64,000 nucleotides of DNA from an uncultured Colwellia sp. Its GTDB lineage: Bacteria > Pseudomonadota > Gammaproteobacteria > Enterobacterales > Alteromonadaceae. The position numbers were made by a program, and so were the translations under genes. Numbering within the stretch: position 1 is the first letter of the stretch; every line of letters begins with the position of its first letter. Under the pieces are notes generated by a model. It had not been told where the DNA came from. It saw nothing but the letters and a program-made list of their open reading frames with translations, and made no database searches. This document shows, in pieces, positions 35,671 through 45,900 of this stretch. The stretch spans positions 62,001 to 126,000 of the forward strand of contig CAJXUN010000001.1 of NCBI GenBank assembly GCA_913061475.1, given 5' to 3'.

Positions 35671-37716
35671 ATGAAACAAAACCTTCGCAATGGTTTTTAC
35701 AAAAAGCCACTGGCTCTGAGTATTGCCGCCGCTATGATGACGTTAGCTACGGCTAATGCTCAAGCAAAAAACTTTCAGTTAGGTGACTTCGATATCAGCT
35801 TTGATTCTACATTTTCAGCTGGCAGCAGCTGGCGAGTAGAAGATCGTAATTGGAACGATAACGTTGGTAAATCTAATAACATAAACAATGGTTTTAATTT
35901 CAGCCAATACCACCCAGTATTGAATGTTAATCCTGATGCCGGCACAGTATGGAATGGAGCCGGTAGTTACTCTACTAATGGCGACAACGGTAACTTAAAT
36001 TATGATGCGGGCGAAAGCTTCTCAAAATTAATTAAAGGCTCACATGAGCTTGATGTCCGTTATGAGAACTTAGGATTTTTTGGCCGCGCTATGTATTTTT
36101 ATGACTTTGAAATGGTCGAAAAATCTAGAGCTTGGACAAATCCAAGTTCAGGTCAGGTTAATGACCCATGTCGCGATAATGAAGCAAAAGATCAATTATG
36201 TCGTGATATTCGTATGTTAGACGCTTTTGTTTATGGTGATTTTAATATTGGTGAAATGCCATTTTCAGTTCGTGTCGGTCAACAAGTGATCAGCTGGGGT
36301 GAAAGTACATTGATTTCACACGGTATTAGCGAACTTAACCCAGTAGATGTTGCACGATTAAAAGCACCAGGTTCAGAATTAAAAGAAGCCTTTATTCCGT
36401 TTGGCGCTGTTTGGGCATCATTAGGGGTTACCGAAAACTTCAACGTTGAAATGTTTTACCAATACAGCTGGGAAAAATCAATTCTACCAGCGCCAGGTAG
36501 CTATTTTTCAACCAATGACTTTGCGGGTGATGGCGGTCATTTTAACAATGTCCAGCTAAATTTTGCTAGTAACCCAGATATGGACCTTGACTCACTTGTT
36601 ACTAATTTGAATGCATTAAGAGCGCAAATTTTAAATGGCAATGTAGCTATGGCGGATGCAGCTGGTGCCTATGTTAGTGCTTTCCCAACCAAGTTAACCT
36701 TGCGTCAAGAAGATGCTGAAAATGACCCTGATGACGGTGGTCAATATGGTTTAAAATTATCGTGGTTTTTACCTGAATTAAATGATACTGAAATTAGTCT
36801 TTATCATATGAATTACCATAGTCGTCGTCCTGTTTTTTCAGGTATTACAGCTGATTTTACTGGTGAAGCCTTAGCTCATGATGTTGGTATGTTAGCGTCG
36901 ACTGAAATCACTTATGATAACTATACTGATTTAAAAGCATTCTCTCGTGTTGAATTGGATTATATTGAAGACATTAAGTTATACGCATTAAGCTTTAATA
37001 CTGCTATTGGTACCACCTCAGTAGCGGGTGAAGTCACCTTCCGTCAAGATGAACCACTACAAATTGATGATGTTGAATTGTTATTTGCGGCCATGCCACA
37101 ACAACTTGCTAATGACTTGGGTCGTAGTGAACTTGATGGCATTTCACAAATGCCTACTTTTCAGGGTGGTGAACGTGCTAACGGCTACATTCTTTCAGAC
37201 ACCATACAAGCACAAATGACCTTAACGCATTTATGGGGTCCTTCTTTTGGTGCAAGTCAATTCACCACCTTACTCGAAGTGGGGGGTATCGATATTCGTG
37301 ATATGCCAGATCAAGATGTTTTACGTCTTAATGGTCCAGGTACGGGAAGAAATGGCGGCATCGCGGGTAAAGAAGGTTTAGAGCTTGCTTTACAAGATGG
37401 TGTTGAAACTAACCCATTCCCTAGCGCATTTGCATGGGGTTATCGTTTTGTCGGTAAATTAGACTATAGTGATGTTTTTGCAGGCATTAACGTGTCACCA
37501 AAAGTGGTGTTTTCACACGATGTTAATGGTATTACACCAGACCCTTTATTTTTGTTTGTTGAAGATAGAAAGTCAGTTGCATTTGGCCTAGGTTTTGATT
37601 ATCAAAGTCGTTGGTCAGCAGATGTAACCTATAACAGCTTTTTCGGTGGCGTAGGTACAACAAACCAAATGGAAGATCGCGATTACGTGTCTTTTAACAT
37701 CAAGTATTCAATTTAA
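35671..37716 (+). CDS. DUF1302 family protein, putative outer-membrane barrel
   Basis: 681 residues with a signal peptide (about 1-32, ending NAQAKN). The rest alternates in short amphipathic stretches with many aromatic ends, ending in VSFNIKYSI, as in outer-membrane beta-barrels. DUF1302 markers include the long N-terminal FDISFDSTFSAGSSWRVEDR and RVGQQVISWGESTLISHGI. It is nearly always paired with DUF1329, as here six bases on. Homologous pairs in Pseudomonas have been tied to growth on fatty esters and other hydrophobic substrates (from memory). Transport across the outer membrane is inference. Confidence 0.87.
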   Translation: MKQNLRNGFYKKPLALSIAAAMMTLATANAQAKNFQLGDFDISFDSTFSAGSSWRVEDRNWNDNVGKSNNINNGFNFSQYHPVLNVNPDAGTVWNGAGSYSTNGDNGNLNYDAGESFSKLIKGSHELDVRYENLGFFGRAMYFYDFEMVEKSRAWTNPSSGQVNDPCRDNEAKDQLCRDIRMLDAFVYGDFNIGEMPFSVRVGQQVISWGESTLISHGISELNPVDVARLKAPGSELKEAFIPFGAVWASLGVTENFNVEMFYQYSWEKSILPAPGSYFSTNDFAGDGGHFNNVQLNFASNPDMDLDSLVTNLNALRAQILNGNVAMADAAGAYVSAFPTKLTLRQEDAENDPDDGGQYGLKLSWFLPELNDTEISLYHMNYHSRRPVFSGITADFTGEALAHDVGMLASTEITYDNYTDLKAFSRVELDYIEDIKLYALSFNTAIGTTSVAGEVTFRQDEPLQIDDVELLFAAMPQQLANDLGRSELDGISQMPTFQGGERANGYILSDTIQAQMTLTHLWGPSFGASQFTTLLEVGGIDIRDMPDQDVLRLNGPGTGRNGGIAGKEGLELALQDGVETNPFPSAFAWGYRFVGKLDYSDVFAGINVSPKVVFSHDVNGITPDPLFLFVEDRKSVAFGLGFDYQSRWSADVTYNSFFGGVGTTNQMEDRDYVSFNIKYSI

Positions 37717-37737
37717 GGCAGTATGAGGATAATTTTA

Positions 37738-39126
37738 ATGAGAAATATTTTTAAAAATACCTTTAAAAAGGCAACGCTAGTATCAATGGCGGTAACGGTA
37801 GCTTTAGCATCTACAAGCGCGACCGCAAAAATTAGTGAGCAAGACGCTGCTAAGTTGAACAGTGAATTTACACCCTTTGGTGCTGTGCGAGCAGCTAACG
37901 CTGATGGCTCTATTCCAGCATGGACAGGTGGTATTACAACAGCTCCAGCAGGCTATAAAGTAGGCGATCATCATATTGATCCGTTTGCAGAAGATAAAGC
38001 GCTGTACGTTATTACGCATAAGAACCTTGCACAATACAAAGATTTATTGACACCGGGCCAAGTTAAGTTATTTGAAACTTACCCTGATACTTACAAAATG
38101 AGTGTTTATAAGTCACGTCGTTCTGCATCGTACCCTGAGCATGTTTATCAAGCGACAATAGATAACGCGACTAAAGCGGAATTAGTTGAAGGTGGTAATG
38201 GTATTGTTCAAGCGGCCATTGGTGTACCTTTTCCGATGCCGAAAGATGGTTTAGAAGCTATTTGGAATCATATTTTACGCTATCGTGGCGAAAAAATTAT
38301 GCGTGAAGGTGGACAAGCTGCACCGACAGCTTCAGGCGATTACACTTATATGGGCTTTGATGATCAGTTATTGATCCCATACGGTGTTAAGGGTGTTAAA
38401 GCTGAACAACTTCAGGAAACTAATATTCTATTTAAATTTAAACAGAAAGTAACTGAACCAGCACGTTTAGCGGGAACGGCTTTATTAGTTCATGAGACCA
38501 TGGACCAAATAAAAACACCTCGTCAAGCATGGACATATAATACCGGTCAACGTCGTGTTCGTCGTGCACCAAACGTTGCTTACGATGCACCAGGCACAGC
38601 GTCAGATGGTTTAAGAACAACAGATGACTTTGATATGTTTAATGGTGCACCTAACCGTTATAATTGGACATTAAAAGGTAAACAAGAACTATTGATTCCA
38701 TACAACGATTATCGTTTACACAGTGATAATTTAAAGTACGATCAAATTTTACAACCGGGTCATATTAACCCTGAACTTGTACGTTATGAGAAGCATCGTG
38801 TTTGGGTGGTTGAAGCTAACTTAAAATCTGATACGCGTCATACCTATAAAAAGCGTGTATTTTATATTGACGAAGATAGCTGGCAAGTAGCGGTTACTGA
38901 CATTTATGATAACCGCGATGAGTTATACCGCGTTGGTGTTGCCCATGGTATTAATTATTATGAAGTACCGACTCAGTGGTCAACGCTTGAAGTTTTCCAT
39001 GATTTACAATCTCGTCGTTACATTGCGATGGGACTAGATAATGAAGCGAGTATGTACGATTTCTCTGCTGAATTAAATGATGTCGACTTTACGTCTTCGG
39101 CATTACGCCGTGAAGGTCGAAGATAA
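37738..39126 (+). CDS. DUF1329 family exported protein
   Basis: 462 residues with a signal peptide (about 1-30, ending SATAK). DUF1329 features: LTPFGAVRAANADGSIPAWTGG-like N-terminus, GLEAIWNH, a basic RRAPNVAYD core, MFNGAPNRYNWTLKGK and the C-terminal YDRVGVAHG/RYIAMGL. Some relatives resemble LolB/lipoprotein-carrier folds, consistent with a periplasmic lipid or ester carrier for the DUF1302 barrel. ATG 37738 follows GAGG; ATG 37723 is a possible alternative. Confidence 0.87.
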   Translation: MRNIFKNTFKKATLVSMAVTVALASTSATAKISEQDAAKLNSEFTPFGAVRAANADGSIPAWTGGITTAPAGYKVGDHHIDPFAEDKALYVITHKNLAQYKDLLTPGQVKLFETYPDTYKMSVYKSRRSASYPEHVYQATIDNATKAELVEGGNGIVQAAIGVPFPMPKDGLEAIWNHILRYRGEKIMREGGQAAPTASGDYTYMGFDDQLLIPYGVKGVKAEQLQETNILFKFKQKVTEPARLAGTALLVHETMDQIKTPRQAWTYNTGQRRVRRAPNVAYDAPGTASDGLRTTDDFDMFNGAPNRYNWTLKGKQELLIPYNDYRLHSDNLKYDQILQPGHINPELVRYEKHRVWVVEANLKSDTRHTYKKRVFYIDEDSWQVAVTDIYDNRDELYRVGVAHGINYYEVPTQWSTLEVFHDLQSRRYIAMGLDNEASMYDFSAELNDVDFTSSALRREGRR

Positions 39127-39139
39127 TAGAGCACTTTGA

Positions 39140-39170
39140 TAAAACGGCTGGCAAATGCTAGCCGTTTTTG
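39140..39170 (+). terminator. Terminator after DUF1329
   Basis: AAAACGGCTGGC and GCTAGCCGTTTTT form a stem with one G-T pair around AAAT, followed by TTTTTGTTTT. It splits the cluster into two transcripts. Confidence 0.88.
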
Positions 39171-39347
39171 TTTTAAAGTTTTCAAATGGTTATTTAATTT
39201 TCATTCCTCAATTTTTTAGCTAAGCTAATAGCAGAGGATAATATGGTTTCGATGGGCACTGTTCATGCCAACTCCTCTTTAACATCGTTATCTAACTTGA
39301 GACTTAAAGTCTCTACATTTCAAATGAATGGAGCTATATAGTTAATT

Positions 39348-40349
39348 ATGCGTCTTCTCCTTATTTTACTCAGTTTTCTTATTATTCCAATTATCAATGC
39401 GCAATCGCTAGACGCGAGAATTGCTCCACTAGCCAGTAAATCACTGCTACTCGATATTACTGAAATTAATCAAGATAAATTAGTGGCTGTTGGTGAGCGT
39501 GGCCATATTCTTTATTCAACAGATGGCGTAAATTGGCAGCAAGCACAAGTGCCATTGCAAACAACATTAACCGCGGTCTATTTCATCGATGAATCAAATG
39601 GTTGGGCGGTAGGTCATGACGCGACTATTTTATCATCAAATGACGGTGGCATTTCTTGGAAAATACAGCAACATTTGCCACAGGTAGAGAAACCGCTATT
39701 GGATGTACTATTTATAGATTCAAACAATGGCATTGCTATTGGTGCCTATGGTCTCTTTTATCGCACAACTGACGGTGGCAAAAGTTGGGTTATTGAATAT
39801 CATAATGAATTTCTTTATCCAGGTGACCAAGCGTATTTGGCAGAGTTAAAGTTACAAGATGAAGAAGCATATTTAGATGAACAAAGTAGTATTTTGCCAC
39901 ATTTTAATCGTGTTGTTGCTGATGGACGTACATTGTACTTAGCTGGAGAAATTGGCTTAATGGCAAAAAGTAATGACTTTGGTGTTAGTTGGGAAAAACT
40001 TGATGAGATATATCCGGGCTCATTTTACGATATAAATCGTACGCAAGAGGGCAATTTGTTAGTGATTGGCTTACGCGGTCATATTTTCCGTAGTTTAAAA
40101 AATGGCACACCATGGCAAGCAAGTGAAAGCCATGTTACTGCTTTATTGAGTGCAATTGTGCTTAGTGATGATCAGCGCGTATTTATATTAGGTAATAATG
40201 GGGTATTGTTAGAAAGTCGTGATGACGGTGCTAGTTTTACGCAGCACCTGCAAAAAGATGGTAAAGCACTTATCGCCGGGGTTTGGTTTAAAAATAAAAT
40301 AATCGCCGTCTCTGATGTTGGCATTAAAGTCATTAACGTAACGAAGTAA
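39348..40349 (+). CDS. YCF48-like exported beta-propeller protein
   Basis: 333 residues; signal peptide about 1-18 (ending INAQS). Repeated segments of the type W...GWAVG.D..IL.S.DGG.SW mark a BNR/YCF48 propeller, seen at about 50-80, 90-120, 125-150 and later. In Proteobacteria such proteins often sit next to MMPL/RND permeases and DUF1302/DUF1329 genes; it is five bases upstream of one here. A periplasmic partner of the transporter is the likely role. Confidence 0.85.
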   Translation: MRLLLILLSFLIIPIINAQSLDARIAPLASKSLLLDITEINQDKLVAVGERGHILYSTDGVNWQQAQVPLQTTLTAVYFIDESNGWAVGHDATILSSNDGGISWKIQQHLPQVEKPLLDVLFIDSNNGIAIGAYGLFYRTTDGGKSWVIEYHNEFLYPGDQAYLAELKLQDEEAYLDEQSSILPHFNRVVADGRTLYLAGEIGLMAKSNDFGVSWEKLDEIYPGSFYDINRTQEGNLLVIGLRGHIFRSLKNGTPWQASESHVTALLSAIVLSDDQRVFILGNNGVLLESRDDGASFTQHLQKDGKALIAGVWFKNKIIAVSDVGIKVINVTK

Positions 40350-40354
40350 CTCTC

Positions 40355-42673
40355 ATGAAATCTAACTCTATTATCAATGTTGTTGAAGCAACACTCTTTC
40401 GTCGTCGTTTAGCTGTGTTAGTGTTTTTTATTGTAGCCAGTATATTCTTATTGTTTCAAGCCAGCCAAATTAAGCTTGATTCGGCGTTTACTAAACATAT
40501 TCCGCTTAATCACAGCTACATGAAGACATACCTTAAGCACCAAGAAAATTTTGGTGGTGCAAACAATGTTTTAATTTCAGTATGTGACAGTAGTGAAGAC
40601 ATTTTTAATCCTGAATTTTTCACCGCCTTGAAAGGCGTGCATGACAAGTTGTTTTTTATTCCCGGTGTTGACCGAATTCAGGTGAAATCTTTATTCTCAC
40701 CCAGCACACGATTTGTTGAAATAGTCGAAGACGGTTTTGCCGGTGGTCCAGTAATACCAGCAAACTTTCAACCAGACGCGGCAGGGTTAGCAATAGTTAA
40801 AGGCAATATAGAAAAAGCAGGTATTGTCGGTAGTATTGTTGCTGATGATTATAGCTGTTCTATGGTGAAAACCTCACTGATGGAGATTGACCCAAATACC
40901 GGCGAAAAGTTAGATAGCATCGTGCTTGCAGGGCAGTTGGAAAATGACATACGCGGTGAATTTGAAAAAGATAATATTTCAGTACACATTATCGGCTTTA
41001 CAAAAATGGCCGGTGATGTTGCCCAAGGTGCAAAAGGCGTAGTGACCTTTTTTGGTATCGCCATTGCCATTACAACCTTGATGGTATTTTGGTTTTGTCG
41101 TTCACTAGCGTTAACTATTTTACCTATTTCTTGTTCACTTATTGCTGTTGTTTGGCAGTTAGGTATGTTGTCAACACTTGGCTTTGGTTTAGACCCGATG
41201 TCAATATTAGTGCCATTTCTCGTCTTTGCCATAGGTGTTAGTCACGGTGTACAGATGATTAATTCTGTCTCCAAAATGGTCAACAGTGGCAAAACAAGCA
41301 AACAAGCAGCACAGCTAAGTTTTAGGGTGTTATTAGTGCCAGGCGGTATTGCCTTATTGTCAGATACTGTTGGTTTTATGACCTTGCTATCTATTGATAT
41401 TGGCATTATTCGTGAACTTGCCATTACAGCATCACTGGGTGTTGCGATGATTATCTTAACTAATTTAGTCTTACTACCGCTGTTAGTTTCTTATATTCAT
41501 GTGCCGAAAATTGAAAAACAAAAGCAAGCAAATGCCACATCCTCTTCTGATGGTATATGGCATTTTATGTCAGCATTTGCTACACGTAAGTTTGCCATCG
41601 TGATATTAGCTGTTACCGCGGTGCTTTATTTGGTGGGTTATCAAAATGCCCAAAACATGAAAATAGGCGAGCTACATGCAGGTGCGCCGTCGTTACATGA
41701 AACATCACGATATAATCAAGATACATTTTTAATTACCGACAGATACGCCATTAGTGTTGATTATATGTCAGTGATTGTTGAAACAACGGCCGATGCCTGT
41801 ACTTATTATGATTACATGGATGTTATTGATAGATTTCAATGGCGTATGGAAAATATTGAAGGTGTACAATCTGCTGTTAGCTTAGCGTCAATAGCTAAGT
41901 TGGTTAACTCTGGTTACAACGAAGGTAATCCGAAATGGCGGGTTTTATCACGTAATCAACAATCCCTAGTACAATCCATTGCGCGCGTGCCATCGTCGAG
42001 TGGTTTACTTAATAGTGATTGTAGCGTCATGCCGGTGATTTTGTTCTTAGAAGATCATAAAGCTGAAACGATTAATCGTGTCGTTGATGCTGCGAAGCAA
42101 GTCGCTAGTGAATTAGATAGCGATAATTTATCATTCAAGCTTGCTTCTGGTCCCGTTGGCGTAATGGCAGCCACTAATGAAGCTGTAGAAGCTGCTCAAA
42201 TACCTATGATGCTCTATGTTTACGGTGCAGTAATAATTTTATGTTTACTAAGCTTTAGAAGCCTAAGAGCAACCATCGCAGTAGTTGTGCCACTGTATGT
42301 TGTTTCAACGTTAGCGCAATGGTTAATGACGGAATTGAACATTGGTCTAACCGTATCAACGCTTCCGGTAATTGCCTTAGGTGTAGGTATTGGTGTTGAT
42401 TACGGTATTTATATTTTGTCTACCATGAGTGTCAAGCTTCGTAATGGCGCTAGCGTGCAAAGTGCTTATTTTGATGCACTTAAAGAGCGCGGTAGTGCGG
42501 TATTAATTACCGGTGTTACTCTGGCTATTGGTGTATCAACTTGGTTCTTCTCTGATTTGAAATTCCAAGTGGATATGGGCATATTATTAACCTTTATGTT
42601 TTTAGTTAATATGATCGCCGCTGTACTGGTATTACCAGCTATAGCAGCATTTCTATGGCCACAGCGAAAATAA
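40355..42673 (+). CDS. RND transporter of the MMPL type
   Basis: 772 residues with about twelve membrane helices in two sterol-sensing-like halves, each preceded by a large periplasmic loop. First half: FRRRLAVLVFF, then VPFLVFAIGVSHGVQMINSV; second half: VIALGVGIGVDYGIYILSTM and a final GILLTFMFLVNMIAAVLVLPAI. Proteins of this shape move lipids or hydrophobic compounds rather than acting as three-part drug pumps. It forms one unit with the YCF48 gene and lies downstream of DUF1302/DUF1329. Confidence 0.9.
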   Translation: MKSNSIINVVEATLFRRRLAVLVFFIVASIFLLFQASQIKLDSAFTKHIPLNHSYMKTYLKHQENFGGANNVLISVCDSSEDIFNPEFFTALKGVHDKLFFIPGVDRIQVKSLFSPSTRFVEIVEDGFAGGPVIPANFQPDAAGLAIVKGNIEKAGIVGSIVADDYSCSMVKTSLMEIDPNTGEKLDSIVLAGQLENDIRGEFEKDNISVHIIGFTKMAGDVAQGAKGVVTFFGIAIAITTLMVFWFCRSLALTILPISCSLIAVVWQLGMLSTLGFGLDPMSILVPFLVFAIGVSHGVQMINSVSKMVNSGKTSKQAAQLSFRVLLVPGGIALLSDTVGFMTLLSIDIGIIRELAITASLGVAMIILTNLVLLPLLVSYIHVPKIEKQKQANATSSSDGIWHFMSAFATRKFAIVILAVTAVLYLVGYQNAQNMKIGELHAGAPSLHETSRYNQDTFLITDRYAISVDYMSVIVETTADACTYYDYMDVIDRFQWRMENIEGVQSAVSLASIAKLVNSGYNEGNPKWRVLSRNQQSLVQSIARVPSSSGLLNSDCSVMPVILFLEDHKAETINRVVDAAKQVASELDSDNLSFKLASGPVGVMAATNEAVEAAQIPMMLYVYGAVIILCLLSFRSLRATIAVVVPLYVVSTLAQWLMTELNIGLTVSTLPVIALGVGIGVDYGIYILSTMSVKLRNGASVQSAYFDALKERGSAVLITGVTLAIGVSTWFFSDLKFQVDMGILLTFMFLVNMIAAVLVLPAIAAFLWPQRK

Positions 42674-42714
42674 ATGTTAATTTAATTAAAAAATAATACT
42701 GCATAAATACACAA

Positions 42715-42740
42715 GAAAATGACCGAAAGGTCATTTTCTA
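42715..42740 (+). terminator. Terminator after the RND gene
   Basis: GAAAATGACC (42715-42724), GAAA tetraloop, GGTCATTTTC (42729-42738), then TATTT. Confidence 0.85.
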
Positions 42741-42934
42741 TTTATAACTAATGAATAAACACTTAAATGTTGTCCCTGTTACTGCCCTGATGCGCCATTT
42801 TTAAAGTAATATATCTAAAATATTGCTCGCAATCGCTTAAGTTTATTAATAAAATCGCCTCTATAGTCTATTCTTTTTAAAAAGACTAAAAAATAATAAT
42901 TATTTCAAGCGTTTTATCCAAAAAGGAAAAAGGC

Positions 42935-45900
42935 ATGGCGTTAGTAGACGGTTTACCTTCAGTGATACTTTCGAACGTAGCACAGTTAATACAACAAAAA
43001 GTTCCAGCGAAAACAGCTCCGCTCGTTAATCAATTTGCTGAGTTGCTTTATAACAATATTTCAACCTTAGATTTAGACCATAGAAATGACAGTGACATGT
43101 ACGGTGCCACACTAAGTCTTTGGAATACGCTAAACGATCATCAAGATGATAAACCCGTGATTAAAGTGTTTAATCCACAGGTCTCAAAAAATGGCTGGAA
43201 ATCTAGTCATACTATTATCGAAATTATTGTCCGAGATATGCCATTTTTAGTTGATTCTGTGCGCATAGCGTTAAGTCGATTAAATCTAACACCACATTTA
43301 ATGCTAAATTCGCCGATTAAAATTGTTCGCGATAACAGTAAAAATATCACCAAACTTTCTTCATCGGTTGATCAGTCTTTCAAATCTACATCGGTAGAAA
43401 CGGTGTTTTTTATTGAAATTGATCGTCAAAATGATGCCTCAGTATTAACAAATATCGCTAAAGAACTGCACTCTGTGGTCAGTGATATTGCGGTTACCGT
43501 CAATGACTGGCAGCCAATGCAAGCACGTTTACGCAGTGTTATCGATGAAGTTAAGCAAGCAAAGTCTTTACCTTGTTCACAAGAAGAGCATAAAGATAGT
43601 ATTAACTTTTTAGAATGGATGTTAGCAGATAATTTTACCTTACTTGGCTATCGTTCATACCATGTTAAAACCTTGAAAGGTGATATGGCATTGGCCGCTG
43701 ATGTTAAATCTAGCTTAGGCTTGATGAATCAGTACGATGGCACTAAAGAACGTCTTATTTCTGGGTTAAGCGAATCGGCACGTAAAATTGCTCTAGGCGA
43801 TAACTTACTGATCTTAACTAAAACAAACGCAAAATCGCGCGTACATCGACCAGCACACCTTGATTATATTGGTGTTAAACGTTTTGATGATAAAGGTAAT
43901 GTTATCGGTGAAGAGCGCTTTGTTGGCTTATTTGGTTCGGCTTACTACACTAACAGTGCGTTAGACCTACCTTTGATCAAATCGAAAGTCGCAGATGTTT
44001 GCGACAACTCAGGTTATGCTAAAGGCACTCATGCTTATAAGGCACTGATCAACATTCTTGAAACTTACCCACGAGATGAAATTTTACAAAGCTCACCTGC
44101 TGAACTATTGCGAAATGTTATGGGTATATTCCAGATGCAAGAGCGTGATTACTCAGGCTTATTCATGCGTCGCGATGCCTTTGACCGCTTTTATTCTTGT
44201 ATGGTTTATGTGCCACGTGAGCGTTACAACACGGCGCTACGTATTAATACGCAAAAATTATTACAAGAAGCACTAGGTAGCGAAGAAGAAGTAGAATTTA
44301 CAACATATTTCTCAGAGTCAGCGCAAGCGCGGACACACTATATCGTTAGAGTTAATTCGACAAAAGCAGACATTAATGTGAAAGAAATTGAAAAAAATCT
44401 AAATCATGCCGCACGCAGCTGGGATGATAACTTAGCTGACGCGTTAAATTCGCACAAAGGTGAAGCGAAAGGCAAGGCACTAAGTCGAAAATATATTAGC
44501 TTTCCTCAAGCCTATAAGGATGAAGTACTTCCAGGTACCGCAATTGTTGATATTGAAAAGTTTGAAGCCTTATCTGCTAATAACCAACTTGAAATGCTGT
44601 TTTATCAGCCTCAAGAGGAAGATGCAAATAGCCGATTTGTTAAATTAAAGCTATTCCATTCAGGAGAGCCATTACATTTATCAGATGTTTTACCGATGTT
44701 AGAAAACTTTGGTTTACGTGTTATTGGTGAAAGCCCTTATGCGGTAAAAACTGACAATGGAGAAGTTTATTGGATTTTAGACTTTTCAATGTTGTTAACG
44801 GGTGAAGGTAAATTTAACTTAGAAGTCGTTCAAAGCTTATTCCAAGATGCGTTTGCTAAAGTTTGGTCTGGACAATTAGAAGATGATGGCTTTAACCGCT
44901 TAATTTTGGGTGCCGAATTAGGTGGCCGTGAAGTATCAATTGTTCGTGCGTATGCTAAATATGAGCGCCAAATTGGTGGTACATTTAGCCAAAATTATAT
45001 TGAAGATACTTTTGCTCGCTATCCTGATATTGCCGAGCTTTTGATCAAGCTATTTAATTTACGTTTTTCGCCAGCCAAAAAACTTAACGAAAAAGCGATA
45101 GAAAAAGTATTGGTCAGCATTGAAACATCTTTAGACAATGTCGCTAATTTAGATGATGACCGTATTATTCGACGTTTCGTTGAAATGATTAATGCTACTA
45201 TTCGTACTAACTATTTCCAACCACATCCAGTGACAGGCGAAAAATCTTATATTTCATTCAAGATTTTACCTGCTCAAATTACCGATGTGCCTTTACCTTT
45301 GCCTAAGTACGAAATATTCGTCTATTCACCGCAAGTAGAAGGTGTGCATTTACGTGGTGGTAAAGTTGCTCGAGGTGGTTTGCGTTGGTCTGACCGTCGT
45401 GAAGATTTCCGCACAGAAGTATTAGGTCTAGTAAAAGCACAACAAGTTAAAAATACGGTGATTGTGCCAGTCGGTGCAAAAGGTGGCTTTGTTTGTAAGC
45501 AGCTACCAAACGGCGATAGAAATGAAATATTTGAAGCTGGTAAGGAATGTTACCGTACTTTCATTCGAGGCTTGTTAGATATTACTGACAATATTGTTGG
45601 CGGTGAAGTTGTACCGCCAGTAAATGTAGTACGTCATGACGAAGATGACCCATATTTAGTGGTTGCTGCCGATAAAGGTACGGCAACGTTTTCAGATATT
45701 GCTAATGGCATTTCTGATGAATTTAACTTTTGGTTGGGTGATGCATTTGCTTCCGGCGGTAGTGTTGGTTACGACCATAAAGGCATGGGCATTACGGCAA
45801 AAGGTGCTTGGGAATCTGTAAAACGTCATTTCCGTGAAATGGACATTGATTGTCAGACAACTGATTTTACCGTCGTTGGTGTCGGCGATATGGCAGGCGA

